Source: Nitrospirota bacterium
Lineage (GTDB): Bacteria > Nitrospirota > RBG-16-64-22
Reading direction: 5' to 3'
Length of the DNA stretch: 48,235 bases
Assembly (NCBI GenBank): GCA_016195465.1
Contig: JACPZO010000015.1
Span: forward strand, 1 to 48,235
Shown here: piece after piece, positions 13,402 to 22,587 of the stretch
Numbering within the stretch: position 1 is the first letter of the stretch
Layout: each line of letters opens with the position of its first letter
Position numbers and translations under genes: made by a program
The notes under the pieces: generated by a model
Told to the model about the DNA's origin: nothing
The model's database searches: none
Seen by the model: only the letters and a program-made list of their open reading frames with translations

Positions 13402-15864
13402 ATGCTTCCGCACAAGAAGGTTTCCTCTCATCGTACTTCCGGCCGCGTCGTCGTGCCCGCGCTCGTTCTGGCCGTGATCATTCTCCTCGTGGGAGGAGGG
13501 GGGTACTGGTACGTCACGCGCGATCTTCCCTGGGTCGACGTCCTCAAGGATCAGAAGGCCTATCCGGGGACGAAGATCTACTCGGACGACAACGTCCTGC
13601 TGGGCGAGATCAAGTTCGAAAAGGGGGTCCCGGTCTCCCTCAAGAAAGTCCCGAAGAACCTCGTTCAGGCGATTGTCGCCGTCGAGGACGCCCACTTCTT
13701 CCGCCACCACGGCCTCGACTACGTCGGAATGCTGCGCGCGCTGCTGACGAACATCTGGGCCGGGGGCGTCCGCCAGGGCGGGAGCACGATCACCCAGCAA
13801 TTGGCCAAGATCATGTTTCTGACGCCCGAACGGACCTTCTCCCGCAAGATCCGGGAGGTGATCCTGGCGCGGAGGATCGAGGCCCAACTGACCAAGGAGG
13901 AGATCCTCGACCTCTACCTGAACAAGATCTACTTCGGTCACGGCGCGTACGGGATCGAGATGGCCGCCCAGACCTACTTCGGCAAGCACGTCGAGGCGCT
14001 CACGCTTCCCGAGGCCGCCGTCCTGGCGGGTCTTCCCAAGGCGCCGAACATCTACTCCCCCTACGCGGACCTGGACCGGACCAAGAGGCGCCAGCGGTAC
14101 GTCCTCGACCGGATGATCGAGGAAGGGTACATCACGGCCGAAGAGGCGAAATCGGCCTACTCCAAACCCCTTGCCTTGAGGAACCTTCGGAAGAAGACGG
14201 ACGTCGCCCCCTACGTCGTCGAGGCGGTCCGGAAAGAGCTCGAGGAACGGTACGGCCAGGAAGCGCTGTACCAGAAGGGATTGAAGGTCTACACGACGAT
14301 CGATCCCGCGATGCAGCTTGCGGCCGTTCAGGCGCTTCAGGCGGGCCTCCGCGATCTGGACAAGCGCCACGGGTTCCGGGGACCGGTGGAGCACAGGGAG
14401 CCGCGGAAGACGGACGGGAAGAAGAAGGACGAAGACGAGACCACGGTCGGCAAGACGGTCCTGCCTCTGGGGGACGTGATCACGGGCCGCGTGACGGCCG
14501 TTTCGGACGACGGGGCCGCGGTCGTGGCGAGAGGCGTCAAGGGGCGGATCCCGTCCGCCGGGATGGCCTGGGCGCTCGACAAGGTGAAGCCGGCGAAGAG
14601 CGAGAAGGTCCCGAAGGGAAAGAAATGGCGGGCCGCGCCGGACCGGATCCTCAAGGCCGGAGACATCATCCGCGTGCGCGTGGCGGCCCTCCCGCAGAAG
14701 GGGAAGGCCGCCCTGTTCGACTTGGAGCAAGATCCTCTCGCCGAGGGCGCGGCCGTGATCCTCGACCCCGCGACCGGGTTCGTCAGGGCCCTGGTTGGGG
14801 GGTTCGACTTCGGCCGGAGCGAGTTCAATCGGGCGCTCCACGCCCGGCGACAGGCGGGCAGCGCCTTCAAACCGTTTGTCTACGCGGCCGCGATGGATGC
14901 GGGGTTCTCGCCGGCCTCCATCATCATCGACGCGCCCGTGACGTACGACGAACAGAAGGACCTCAAGCCCGGCTGGTCGCCCGAGAACTACGACCGGGAG
15001 TACTTCGGACCGACCCGGCTCCGGACGGCGCTCGCGTACTCGCGGAACATCGTGACGATCAAGCTTCTCAAGGAGGTCGGACTCAAGCCGGTCACAACCC
15101 TGGCCCGCCACTTGGGGATTTCCGGTCCGCTTCCGGAAGACCTGACGCTGGCTCTCGGCTCCGGGAGCGCGACGCCTCTCGAGCTCACGGCCGCTTACGC
15201 GGCCTTTGCCAATGGAGGCACGCGGATGAAGCCGATCCTGATCCGGGCGGTCGCGGACGCGAACGGAGAAATCATCGAGAGCCAGGAGCCGCAGGGCGAG
15301 CCCGTCGTTTCGCCCGAGTCATCGTACCTGTTGACCAGCATGCTTCAGGACGTCGTGGCCTACGGCACGGGTTGGCGCGCTCGGGAGGTCGGACGCCCCG
15401 TGGCGGGGAAGACGGGGACCACGAACGACTACAACGACGCGTGGTTCGTCGGGTACACGCCCAACCTGGCGGCCGGCGTGTGGGTCGGGTACGACAACGA
15501 GAAATCGCTCGGGCCGCAGGAGACGGGATCGCGGGCGGCCTCTCCGATCTGGACGGCCATGATGAAGGAGGCGCTCAAGGAGGTCCCTGTGGAATGGTTT
15601 CAGAAACCGCCGGGGATCACGGTTCTCGAAATCGACGCCGCCACGGGGCTCCTGGCTTCGTTCGACTCCGAGGAAACCATTCCCGAGGTCTTCAAGGCGG
15701 GGAAAGAACCGACGCGGGCCTCGACGCAGGCGGACCGCGAGGCTCTGGAAGAGGCGGCCAGGAAGGAGTTCGAAGCCGCGGCGGAGAGGGAAAAAGACAA
15801 GGGAAAGAAAGAGAAGAAGGCCGCCCGCCGGGGCCAGCGCCAGACCCGGGAGGACCGGGACTGA
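13402..15864 (+). CDS. Class A penicillin-binding protein 1A (bifunctional transglycosylase/transpeptidase)
   Basis: An 820-residue protein with a cytoplasmic N-terminal stub, one membrane helix (about 16-38) and a periplasmic body. The GT51 glycosyltransferase domain (about 60-235) has EDAHFFRHHG with the catalytic Glu at 95, and the GGSTITQQLAK motif. An OB-like insert follows (about 340-450, IPSAGMAW). The transpeptidase domain carries SAFK (Ser487), the SRN motif and KTGTT (Lys670). It polymerises and cross-links peptidoglycan. The Lys/Glu-rich tail (about 770-820) is low complexity. Length and order are normal for the PBP1A (mrcA/ponA) branch. It is transcribed alone from its own promoter. 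Confidence 0.97.
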   Translation: MLPHKKVSSHRTSGRVVVPALVLAVIILLVGGGGYWYVTRDLPWVDVLKDQKAYPGTKIYSDDNVLLGEIKFEKGVPVSLKKVPKNLVQAIVAVEDAHFFRHHGLDYVGMLRALLTNIWAGGVRQGGSTITQQLAKIMFLTPERTFSRKIREVILARRIEAQLTKEEILDLYLNKIYFGHGAYGIEMAAQTYFGKHVEALTLPEAAVLAGLPKAPNIYSPYADLDRTKRRQRYVLDRMIEEGYITAEEAKSAYSKPLALRNLRKKTDVAPYVVEAVRKELEERYGQEALYQKGLKVYTTIDPAMQLAAVQALQAGLRDLDKRHGFRGPVEHREPRKTDGKKKDEDETTVGKTVLPLGDVITGRVTAVSDDGAAVVARGVKGRIPSAGMAWALDKVKPAKSEKVPKGKKWRAAPDRILKAGDIIRVRVAALPQKGKAALFDLEQDPLAEGAAVILDPATGFVRALVGGFDFGRSEFNRALHARRQAGSAFKPFVYAAAMDAGFSPASIIIDAPVTYDEQKDLKPGWSPENYDREYFGPTRLRTALAYSRNIVTIKLLKEVGLKPVTTLARHLGISGPLPEDLTLALGSGSATPLELTAAYAAFANGGTRMKPILIRAVADANGEIIESQEPQGEPVVSPESSYLLTSMLQDVVAYGTGWRAREVGRPVAGKTGTTNDYNDAWFVGYTPNLAAGVWVGYDNEKSLGPQETGSRAASPIWTAMMKEALKEVPVEWFQKPPGITVLEIDAATGLLASFDSEETIPEVFKAGKEPTRASTQADREALEEAARKEFEAAAEREKDKGKKEKKAARRGQRQTREDRD

Positions 15865-15888
15865 TTTCTCGATGGGATTGCGGACTCG

Positions 15889-15928
15889 GCAATTTACAAT
15901 TTGAAATTTACAATTTCCAATTTTCAAT
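15889..15928. repeat. AT-rich dispersed tract
   Basis: AATTTACAATTTGAAATTTACAATTTCCAATTTTCAAT, the reverse-oriented relative of the block at 6110. It lies between the PBP1A gene and the ArsR-rhodanese gene. Confidence 0.6.
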
Positions 15929-16023
15929 CTGTCTTCCCGCTTGACATCACCCCCCGAGGATTTCCATACTGCGACCGTCGCCGTATTGTCAACCAATCGC
16001 TTGAATACTTGAAAGGAAACCCG

Positions 16024-16704
16024 GTGAGATCCAGGAGCCGTACCTTCAAGAACCGGATCTACGCGCAGTTTGCCCGCGTCGGGAAGGCTCTTTCCAGCCC
16101 CAAGAGACTGGAGCTCCTGGAGCTTCTGGCCCAGGGCGAGCGGACGGTCGAAGGCCTGTCGAGGGAGGCGTCACAAACCATCGCGAACTGCTCTCGGCAC
16201 CTTCAGGTCCTCAGGCAGGCCAACCTCGTGGAAACGCGCAAGGAGGGGACCTACGTCTATTACCGCCTTGCGGACGACGGCGTCAGCCGCTTCTGGCTTG
16301 AGCTTCGGGCTCTGGCCGAGGAGCGGCTGGCCGAGGTGGAACGCGTGGTGAGAGATTACATCGAGTTGAAGGACGACTTTGAGCCCATCGGCTGCTCTGA
16401 ACTGTTGGACAGGCTTCGAAAAGGCGAGGTCGTTGTTTTGGATGTCCGTCCCGAGGAAGAATACCGGGCTGGGCACCTCCCCGGCGCGCTCTCCGTTCCG
16501 CCCGGGGAGGTTGAACGGCGGCTGGCGAGTCTCCCGCGGGACAGGGAGATCGTGGCCTACTGCCGGGGCCGATATTGTGTTTACGCGGTGGAGGCGGTCA
16601 AGGCCTTACGTAAGCACGGCTATGCCGCCCGGCGCATGGAGCAGGGGATCCCCGAGTGGCGGCTCCTTGGTTTTCCCCTCGAAGTCGGGGGGACCGCGGG
16701 ATGA
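16024..16704 (+). CDS. ArsR-family regulator fused to a rhodanese domain
   Basis: About 226 residues, starting at a GTG (16024) with AAAGGA 7 nt upstream; the track start at 15901 would translate the AT-rich repeat. Residues about 10-95 are an ArsR-type winged helix (ALSSPKRLELLELLAQGERTVEGL, SRHLQVLRQANLVETRKEG). Residues about 120-220 are a rhodanese domain (VVVLDVRPEEEYRAGHLPGAL) with the active-site Cys in the loop YCRGRYC. In the known fusions of this type, the rhodanese cysteine could sense or carry sulfane sulfur and so alter DNA binding. It lies upstream of the PAS-LuxR gene and the molybdoenzyme operon on the same strand, suggesting control of that cluster; this is inference. Confidence 0.9.
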   Translation: MRSRSRTFKNRIYAQFARVGKALSSPKRLELLELLAQGERTVEGLSREASQTIANCSRHLQVLRQANLVETRKEGTYVYYRLADDGVSRFWLELRALAEERLAEVERVVRDYIELKDDFEPIGCSELLDRLRKGEVVVLDVRPEEEYRAGHLPGALSVPPGEVERRLASLPRDREIVAYCRGRYCVYAVEAVKALRKHGYAARRMEQGIPEWRLLGFPLEVGGTAG

Positions 16705-16785
16705 AACATCAGTCCGGCCGATGCGCGGAAGATGTCGGGGGTTCTTCCTCGGCCCTCCCAAGAACCCTGAGTTAGGGAAGGACCA

Positions 16786-17478
16786 ATGGGAAATAAGGCG
16801 ACAGCCGGGAATGGGAACGCCCGAGAATCCGGGGTGCGGACCCTCAACCGATTCCTGGCCCAGACGGCCGACGGGGCATTCGTCCTAGACGAGCGACATT
16901 GTATCGTTCTCTGGAACAAGGCCTGTGAGCGCATCTTCGGTCTGGATCCCCGCATTGTGCTGGGGAAGCCGTGCTGGGAAGTGGTCGGCGGAGAGGACCG
17001 CTACGGAAACCCGATCTGCCTCTCTCGGTGCTTGGTCTCCGCTGCCGCCCGCCAGGGGCGGCTTGTGAAAAGCTTCGAGATGCGGATCCTCCGGAAGGGG
17101 GAGCCGGTGTGGATCAGCGCAAGCACTCTCTTCGTTCGGGGTCACCAGAAGGGTCTCTCGACCACCATCCATCTTGTGCGGGAAAGCTGGGATCCGCGCG
17201 GGCTGGAAGGCCATCTTCAGGAACTGCTCGCGCGATTGGAAAAACACCCGTTGGCGGAAAAGGAATCTCTAGACGCGAAGGCCATGCCGCCGCTCAGTCC
17301 GCGGGAAAGAGAAGTCCTCTCCTGCTTGTCGCGGGGCCAGCACGCGAAGGAGATCGCCCGGCAGCTCGGCGTGAGTCCGAGCACGGTGCGCAGCCACGTC
17401 AAGACCATCCTCTGCAAGCTCGAAGTCCACAGTCAGCTCGAGGCTGTTGCCCACGCGTTCCAGCACCACCTGCTCTGA
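16786..17478 (+). CDS. PAS-LuxR transcriptional regulator with a cysteine motif in the PAS domain
   Basis: A 230-residue protein with a GGAAGGA site before the ATG. Residues about 20-130 form a PAS domain (FVLDERHCIVLWNKACERIFG) containing a C-x(16)-C-x(3)-C spacing (KPCWEVV... GNPICLSRC). Similar cysteine sets occur in PAS domains next to HTH outputs, where they may bind an Fe-S cluster or react with thiols; that is unproven here. Residues about 165-230 are a LuxR/NarL-type HTH (LSPREREVLSCL, KEIARQLGVSPSTVRSHVKTILCKL). There is no receiver domain, so the signal acts directly on PAS. It precedes the molybdoenzyme operon by about 260 bp and is the best candidate for its redox-responsive activator. 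Confidence 0.88.
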   Translation: MGNKATAGNGNARESGVRTLNRFLAQTADGAFVLDERHCIVLWNKACERIFGLDPRIVLGKPCWEVVGGEDRYGNPICLSRCLVSAAARQGRLVKSFEMRILRKGEPVWISASTLFVRGHQKGLSTTIHLVRESWDPRGLEGHLQELLARLEKHPLAEKESLDAKAMPPLSPREREVLSCLSRGQHAKEIARQLGVSPSTVRSHVKTILCKLEVHSQLEAVAHAFQHHLL

Positions 17479-17515
17479 TCCCTTCTCCGTCCTTCGGGTC
17501 CTTCGGCGGCGTTTT

Positions 17516-17556
17516 TCCCCTATCTGTGGGAGCAAAATCCCCTCGCTGGGGGATAG
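17516..17556. promoter_or_regulatory. Nested inverted repeat upstream of the molybdoenzyme operon
   Basis: CCCCTATC...GGGGGATAG surrounds an inner ATCCCC-TCGCT(G)-GGGGAT hairpin (17537-17554). It lies between the PAS-LuxR stop and the operon, so it is a candidate terminator or operator. No good -35/-10 pair is evident in the 259-bp gap, where I see nothing else. Confidence 0.35.
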
Positions 17557-17737
17557 TATTCGAGAGGCTGCCGGCGTAGCCTTTGTTTCCAGCAATTCCC
17601 GCGAGTGCTTTCGTACCGCGATCCCCCCGGATGGACCCGATCTGGCCCCGACTGCGCGTCAAGGCCAGCGTTGATGGTCGTTCCCCTGATGTTACGCCTC
17701 ATGCGACGCCAACGGTCCCAGGCAAAAGGAGCAGATC

Positions 17738-20665
17738 ATGAAGGCAATCGGAAGAAGGGAGTTCCTGAAGGGGTCCGGAGTGGGCCTTCTTGCCCTGCTG
17801 GCTACGCCGGACTTGGCCTTTTCGAAGATCCAGGCCGTGGGCGACCCCCTGCGGGAATACCCCTACAGGGGGTGGGAGGATCTCTACCGGAAAGAGTGGA
17901 CTTGGGACAGGGTCCAGTACGCCACCCACAGCGTGGGGTGCGTGGGCAAATGCTCGTGGAAGGTCTACTCCAAGGACGGGATCCCGCTCCGGGAGGAACA
18001 GACGGCGACCTATTCCACCTACGCCCGGCGCACGCCCGGAAAGTACACTTGGAAATGCAATGGAAAGGAGCGAGGGGAGTATATCCGGTACGGTCCGGGC
18101 GGGGTCGTCCCTTCCTATTCGCCCCGGGGCTGCCAGAAAGGGATCGTCTACTCCGACTACATGAAGCAGGGAAACTTCCTCAAGTACCCGCTCAAGAGGG
18201 TGGGCGAGCGCGGGGGGAGGAAGTGGAAGAGAATCTCCTGGGAGCAGGCGTTCGACGAGATCGCGGAGAAGATCATCGAGACCACGCTGAAGGACCCGGG
18301 AGCGATGATCACCACCTCACGGGCTTTTTCGCAGCTTTCCAAGGGGAGCTCGGAGCGGTTCACGGGGCTCCTGGGCGGGCAGCTCGTCCCCGTCTCGGCC
18401 ATGGTGGGCGATGCCTATCCGGCGGGCCATACGGTCCTGATCGGAAGGATCGGCTCTACCCGGGACGACTGGTTTACAGCCGACCTCTTCATCGGCTGGA
18501 CCCAGAATTTCACCGCCATGGCGATGCCCGACGCCCATTTCGCCCACGAGGCGAAGTATAACGGCGCAAGGATTATTGTGGTTGACCCGAACCACAATGT
18601 GACTGCCGCGCAGGCCGCGGACCTCTATGTGCCGATAAGGATGGGGAGCGACTCCTATCTCGCGGCGGCAATCTGCAATGCCATCATCAAGGAGAAGAAA
18701 TACGATGAGGACTTTCTGAAGGAGCAGTCGGATTTGCCGTTCCTCATAAGGCTCGATACCAAAAAGTTCCTTGCCCAGAAGGACATGAAGCCGGATGGCA
18801 AGGAGTTTCAGTATTATTTTTGGGACACAAAGACCAATCAGGCCGTTGAAGCTCCCGGATGCCTTGACAGCCCAAAGGAAAAAAAGACTCTCGATATTGC
18901 GAAGCTCGGTTTTGACCCGGCCCTGGAAGGAAAATACAAAGTAAAGCTTGCGGATGGCAAAGAAATCGAATGCACGACGGTTTTCGAGATGACAAAGGCC
19001 GGGATATCAGAATACGACATGAATAGCGCGCTCGTGAGAGAGACAACGGGACTCCATCCCTCGGTCATCCGGACCATGACCGACTGGATGCTGGAGTCAA
19101 AATCCCTCCATATCACAAATGGGTATAACTGCCAGAAGCATTATGACGGGTATCAGTCCGAGAGGCTCAAGCTCTTGATACTTACCCTCACGGGACAAAT
19201 CGGAGGACCGGGCGCCTATCATCAGACCTATGAAGGCATGAAGCTCGAAGGGGGGCGGGCGGCGGGCGGCCTTCACTTTCCTGACCAGCCTGCTCGTCCC
19301 GAATTTGGGATAGAGGCTAAAAAAGGCGGTAAGCAACCGCCGAGCGTGGGTATCTACCACGAGGTCATCTACGGGAAGAGCCTCGAGCGGAGCAAGAAGT
19401 ATTTCGCCGGCACGCCCCTCAAGGAGCAGATCGGCTTCGACGTGAACGACATGGAGGCGTTCCTCGGGGACGCCCTCCAGAAGAAGTACCTCCCCAGCCA
19501 GAAGACGCCCAAGATCGCCCTCTGGCACTCCTGCAACAACTACCGCAACAAGACCGGCCAGCAGTGGTGGAGGGATAACTACCTGAAGAATCTCGATCTC
19601 CTCATCGTGACGGAGCTCAGGATGTCAGCCTCCGCCCAGTCCGCCGATTATGTCCTGTCAGCGGCAACCGACTACGAGAGGTGGGACGGCAGAGAGACAA
19701 CCAGTAATCCCTTCTTCACCCTTTTTGGGCGGGCCGTCAAGCCGATGTTTGGCCGGAGATCGGACTGGCAGATCTACGCGGGTCTCTGCAAGGCGATCCA
19801 GGAGAAGGCCATCGCCAGGAGGGTTGGGAGCATTCCCTTCGAGTACTGGGACGGGACGAAGAAGGTCAAGCGGACCATAGACCTTCAGACTATACATGAC
19901 GAGTATATACAGAATGGCGAGTTGGACACAGATGAGAAGGCGCTAAAGTGGCACAATATGAAGTCTAAAGGGCTTGGCGGTGAGGAAGGCTACGAGAAAT
20001 TCGTAAAAGAGGGTTATGTAAAATTCAGAGGACCCGCCAAATATGGCAACTACGAAGACGATGCCCCTGCCAGATCCATGAGATGGCAGGTCATAGACAA
20101 AAAGCCGTCCAAGACCAATACAGGAAGGTTCCAGTTCTATGTTGACCACGAGTATCACATAAAGTTGAACCAGATGACGCCGAAGCCTCAATACACCGAC
20201 AAATGGAAGGGCGGACCCATCATGCCGAGGAAGCCCGACGGAAGCCCATACCCATTCGTGATGAACTATCCCCACACTAAGTGGGGCATCCATTCGTCCT
20301 TCAGGGAAAACCAGTGGTTGATGAGGCTCCAGAGGGGGGAGGTCTACCTCTACCTGAGTCCCAAGGTCATGCGGGAGAGGGGGATCAAGGACATGAACAT
20401 AGTGAGAGTGTACAACCACATGGGCGAGTGGTTCGCCCGGGCCAAGGAGTGGCCGGGACTGCCGCCCTATATCGTCTTCACCGAGCACGGCTGGGACCAT
20501 CAGTACACAAAGAATTGGACGCACTACAATAACCTGAATTGCGAGTTCCTGAACCCCCTGGAGATGGCCGGCGGGACCCGGGGACACATCGTCTACACCG
20601 GAAACCACACCGGTAACCGCATCTACTACGAGACAGGCGTGGACATCGAGAAGGTGGAGGGCTGA
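17738..20665 (+). CDS. Type II DMSO-reductase-family molybdoenzyme, catalytic alpha subunit (Tat-exported)
   Basis: A 975-residue protein with a Tat signal (GRREFLKGSG then a hydrophobic stretch). An H-x3-C-x3-C...C set (THSVGCVGKC and PRGCQKG) is the FS0 4Fe-4S site of the NarG-like, type II branch, which has a His first ligand. The Asp in VGDAYPAGH is the likely Mo ligand, by analogy with the Asp ligand of NarG and EbdA. PDAHFAHEAKYNGA and the downstream segments are bis-MGD-binding regions. The length is close to ethylbenzene dehydrogenase alpha (about 976) and archaeal periplasmic nitrate reductases, longer than chlorate/selenate/DMS enzymes, and shorter than Nxr/NarG. The substrate is not assignable. 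The stop is 3 nt before the beta gene. Codon use is mosaic: GC-rich at both ends, noticeably AT-richer at about 18580-19330 and 19620-20280. Confidence 0.92.
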   Translation: MKAIGRREFLKGSGVGLLALLATPDLAFSKIQAVGDPLREYPYRGWEDLYRKEWTWDRVQYATHSVGCVGKCSWKVYSKDGIPLREEQTATYSTYARRTPGKYTWKCNGKERGEYIRYGPGGVVPSYSPRGCQKGIVYSDYMKQGNFLKYPLKRVGERGGRKWKRISWEQAFDEIAEKIIETTLKDPGAMITTSRAFSQLSKGSSERFTGLLGGQLVPVSAMVGDAYPAGHTVLIGRIGSTRDDWFTADLFIGWTQNFTAMAMPDAHFAHEAKYNGARIIVVDPNHNVTAAQAADLYVPIRMGSDSYLAAAICNAIIKEKKYDEDFLKEQSDLPFLIRLDTKKFLAQKDMKPDGKEFQYYFWDTKTNQAVEAPGCLDSPKEKKTLDIAKLGFDPALEGKYKVKLADGKEIECTTVFEMTKAGISEYDMNSALVRETTGLHPSVIRTMTDWMLESKSLHITNGYNCQKHYDGYQSERLKLLILTLTGQIGGPGAYHQTYEGMKLEGGRAAGGLHFPDQPARPEFGIEAKKGGKQPPSVGIYHEVIYGKSLERSKKYFAGTPLKEQIGFDVNDMEAFLGDALQKKYLPSQKTPKIALWHSCNNYRNKTGQQWWRDNYLKNLDLLIVTELRMSASAQSADYVLSAATDYERWDGRETTSNPFFTLFGRAVKPMFGRRSDWQIYAGLCKAIQEKAIARRVGSIPFEYWDGTKKVKRTIDLQTIHDEYIQNGELDTDEKALKWHNMKSKGLGGEEGYEKFVKEGYVKFRGPAKYGNYEDDAPARSMRWQVIDKKPSKTNTGRFQFYVDHEYHIKLNQMTPKPQYTDKWKGGPIMPRKPDGSPYPFVMNYPHTKWGIHSSFRENQWLMRLQRGEVYLYLSPKVMRERGIKDMNIVRVYNHMGEWFARAKEWPGLPPYIVFTEHGWDHQYTKNWTHYNNLNCEFLNPLEMAGGTRGHIVYTGNHTGNRIYYETGVDIEKVEG

Positions 20666-20668
20666 GAC

Positions 20669-21880
20669 ATGTCCGAGTTCACGGGAAAGCAGCTCGCCGC
20701 GGTCTTCGATCTCAACAAATGCCTCGAATGCCACACCTGCACCCTGGCCTGCAAGCTCATGTGGACGAACCGGGGCGGCCGCGAATACATGTACTGGAAC
20801 AACGTGGAGACCATGCCGGGGTTCGGTTATCCCAAGGGGTGGGGAAACGGGACGAACCAGACCGCGTCCGGGGAAGGACAGGTCCTGGGCGGAGGCTTCC
20901 GGAGCGTGGCGTTGGAGGAAGGGAGGAGCGACGGGAAGGTCAAGAGCCGGGGCTCCGTGATCCGGGACGGGAAGATCCCGGAGATGGAAGATGACTACGG
21001 CCTTCCGTGGGAGTACGACTACGAGGCGGTGTTCGAGCCCGGCGCCTCTTTCGAGACGCCCGGGGCCACGGGTCCGCGGCCTCACTGGGAGGGGAAGGAG
21101 GTCAGGCCCAAGTGGGGCCCGAACTGGGAAGAGGACCAGGGGGCCGGCGAGTGGCCCAATCACTGGGCGCTTGCCCTTCCCCGGATCTGCAACCATTGCA
21201 CCCATCCGGCCTGCCTGCAGGCCTGCCCGAGGAAAGCGATCTACAAGAGGCAGGAGGACGGCGTCGTCCTCGTGGACCAGGACCGGTGCAGGGGTTATCG
21301 CCACTGCGTCAGGGCGTGTCCCTACAAGAAGCCTTATTTCAACGTCCTCGTCGGCAAGACCGAGAAGTGCCTCCTTTGCTACCCCAGGGTCGAGAAGGGC
21401 GTGCCGCCGGCCTGCTTCTGGCAGTGCCCGGGGAGGATCCGGTTCATCGGCTGGAAGGACGACCCGAAGAGCGCGGTCCACAAGCTTGTCAACGAGTGGA
21501 AGGTTGCCCTGCCTCTGCACCCGGAGTTCGGGACGGAGCCCAACGTTTTCTACGTGCCGCCGGTCGGCTCCTTCAAGTTCGGGCCGAACGGCGAGATGAC
21601 CCAGGAGAGAAGGATTCCCCTTCAGTACCTGGCCCGTCTCTTCGGGGGGGCTGAGAACGTGAAGCGCGCTCAGGACGTCATTCTGGCGGAACGGGAGAAG
21701 ATGAGGAAGGGGATCAAGAGCGAGCTCTGCATGATCCTGATCGGCCATGACAACGAGGACCGGTTCCAGCTCAACGTGGACGGCAAGCCTTTCAAGAGGC
21801 CGGAAGAGGTCCAGCCGGTCAAGACCCAGTTCGTGGCGCCATCCGAGGACCCTGAAAAACCCTCTCGCGGGGACGTCTGA
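20669..21880 (+). CDS. Iron-sulfur beta subunit of the molybdoenzyme (NarH/DdhB/EbdB family)
   Basis: A 403-residue soluble electron-transfer subunit with four cysteine clusters: NKCLECHTCTLACK; ICNHCTHPACLQACP; DRCRGYRHCVRACPYKK; and EKCLLCYPRVEKGVPPACFWQCPG. In the third cluster a Tyr stands where a fourth Cys would be, so one cluster is expected to be 3Fe-4S, as in NarH (Trp) and relatives, with three 4Fe-4S. It has no signal peptide, so it should be exported by hitch-hiking with the Tat-tagged alpha subunit. It begins 3 nt after alpha and its stop overlaps the chaperone start (TGATG). Length fits the family (about 330-420). Confidence 0.95.
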   Translation: MSEFTGKQLAAVFDLNKCLECHTCTLACKLMWTNRGGREYMYWNNVETMPGFGYPKGWGNGTNQTASGEGQVLGGGFRSVALEEGRSDGKVKSRGSVIRDGKIPEMEDDYGLPWEYDYEAVFEPGASFETPGATGPRPHWEGKEVRPKWGPNWEEDQGAGEWPNHWALALPRICNHCTHPACLQACPRKAIYKRQEDGVVLVDQDRCRGYRHCVRACPYKKPYFNVLVGKTEKCLLCYPRVEKGVPPACFWQCPGRIRFIGWKDDPKSAVHKLVNEWKVALPLHPEFGTEPNVFYVPPVGSFKFGPNGEMTQERRIPLQYLARLFGGAENVKRAQDVILAEREKMRKGIKSELCMILIGHDNEDRFQLNVDGKPFKRPEEVQPVKTQFVAPSEDPEKPSRGDV

Positions 21881-22587
21881 TGGAGACGACCCGGAATATC
21901 GAGGTCGCGGGGCCCGCCCGGCGCATCGAATCCACAAGCCGGATATACCTGCTCCTGGGCCGGTTCTTCTCCTATCCCGACGGGCGTTTCTACGGGACAA
22001 CGAAAGATCCGCGGATACAGGAGGACCTGCGCTCTCTTGTGGATGGGCTGCCTTTTGACGTGAAGTTCGAGGACATCCCCTCTCCTTCCGTTCCGCAGGA
22101 CGAGTTCGAATCCGAGTACATCAATTCCTTCGACATCACCCCGCCTTGTCCCCTGTACGAGTTCCACTACAGAAGCGGAGAACTGACCCGCAGGGAGATC
22201 CTCGAGGAGCTCCTCTGCTTCTACGGACACTTCGACGTCAAGCTGAGCGAGACGGAAAAAGACTATCCGGACCACCTGGTGGCGGAGCTGGAATTCATGG
22301 CTTTCCTCGCGATGAAGGAGGCCGACGCCGGAGAGCGGGGGACGGACCCGGACCCCTACCGCAGGGCCCAGCGAGATTTCCTGGAGAGGCACTTGGGGCG
22401 ATGGGTCGATAGACTGGACGCACGGATCCGGAAAGTCACCCGGGAGCGCTTTTACAGGGGGGCGAGTTTTCTCCTGAGGGAGTTTGTGAAGAGCCACCTC
22501 TTGCACCTTCGAGAGCAAGGGAGCGCCGAATCAATCGTCCCCCCGGGCTTGGGAGGAGATTGCGCTGAAAGGGAGGCGTCGCCATGA
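21880..22587 (+). CDS. TorD/DdhD-like chaperone for the molybdoenzyme
   Basis: A 235-residue, mainly helical cytoplasmic protein of the TorD/NarJ/DdhD type. Features include RIYLLLGRFFSYPD near the start, a FESEYINSFDITPPCPLYE segment matching the conserved E-Y-x-x-F...PCPLYE motif of the family, and a C-terminal LGRWVDRLDARI helix. Such proteins bind the apo-alpha subunit and its Tat signal until Mo-bisMGD is inserted. It is not part of the mature enzyme. It is coupled to beta (1-nt overlap) and to the gamma gene (ATGA overlap). The position between beta and gamma matches the A-B-D-C order of ser, clr and ddh operons. Confidence 0.9.
   Translation: METTRNIEVAGPARRIESTSRIYLLLGRFFSYPDGRFYGTTKDPRIQEDLRSLVDGLPFDVKFEDIPSPSVPQDEFESEYINSFDITPPCPLYEFHYRSGELTRREILEELLCFYGHFDVKLSETEKDYPDHLVAELEFMAFLAMKEADAGERGTDPDPYRRAQRDFLERHLGRWVDRLDARIRKVTRERFYRGASFLLREFVKSHLLHLREQGSAESIVPPGLGGDCAEREASP

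Noticed and set aside
13270-15111. 613-codon minus-strand ORF
   Set aside because: Shadow of the PBP1A gene, which has all catalytic motifs on the plus strand.
15889-15928. AT-rich repeats as a CRISPR array
   Set aside because: Blocks are single, far apart and without spacers of regular length; no cas gene is present.
17738-20665. Naming alpha as narG or nxrA
   Set aside because: The protein is shorter than NarG/NxrA, and the Fe-S and Mo-ligand regions are common to all type II members; motif reading cannot separate nitrate, oxyanion or hydrocarbon enzymes.
19943-22000. 685-codon minus-strand ORF
   Set aside because: It is antisense to the alpha and beta genes, has Pro/Arg/His-rich composition and no domain; it is a GC-driven shadow.
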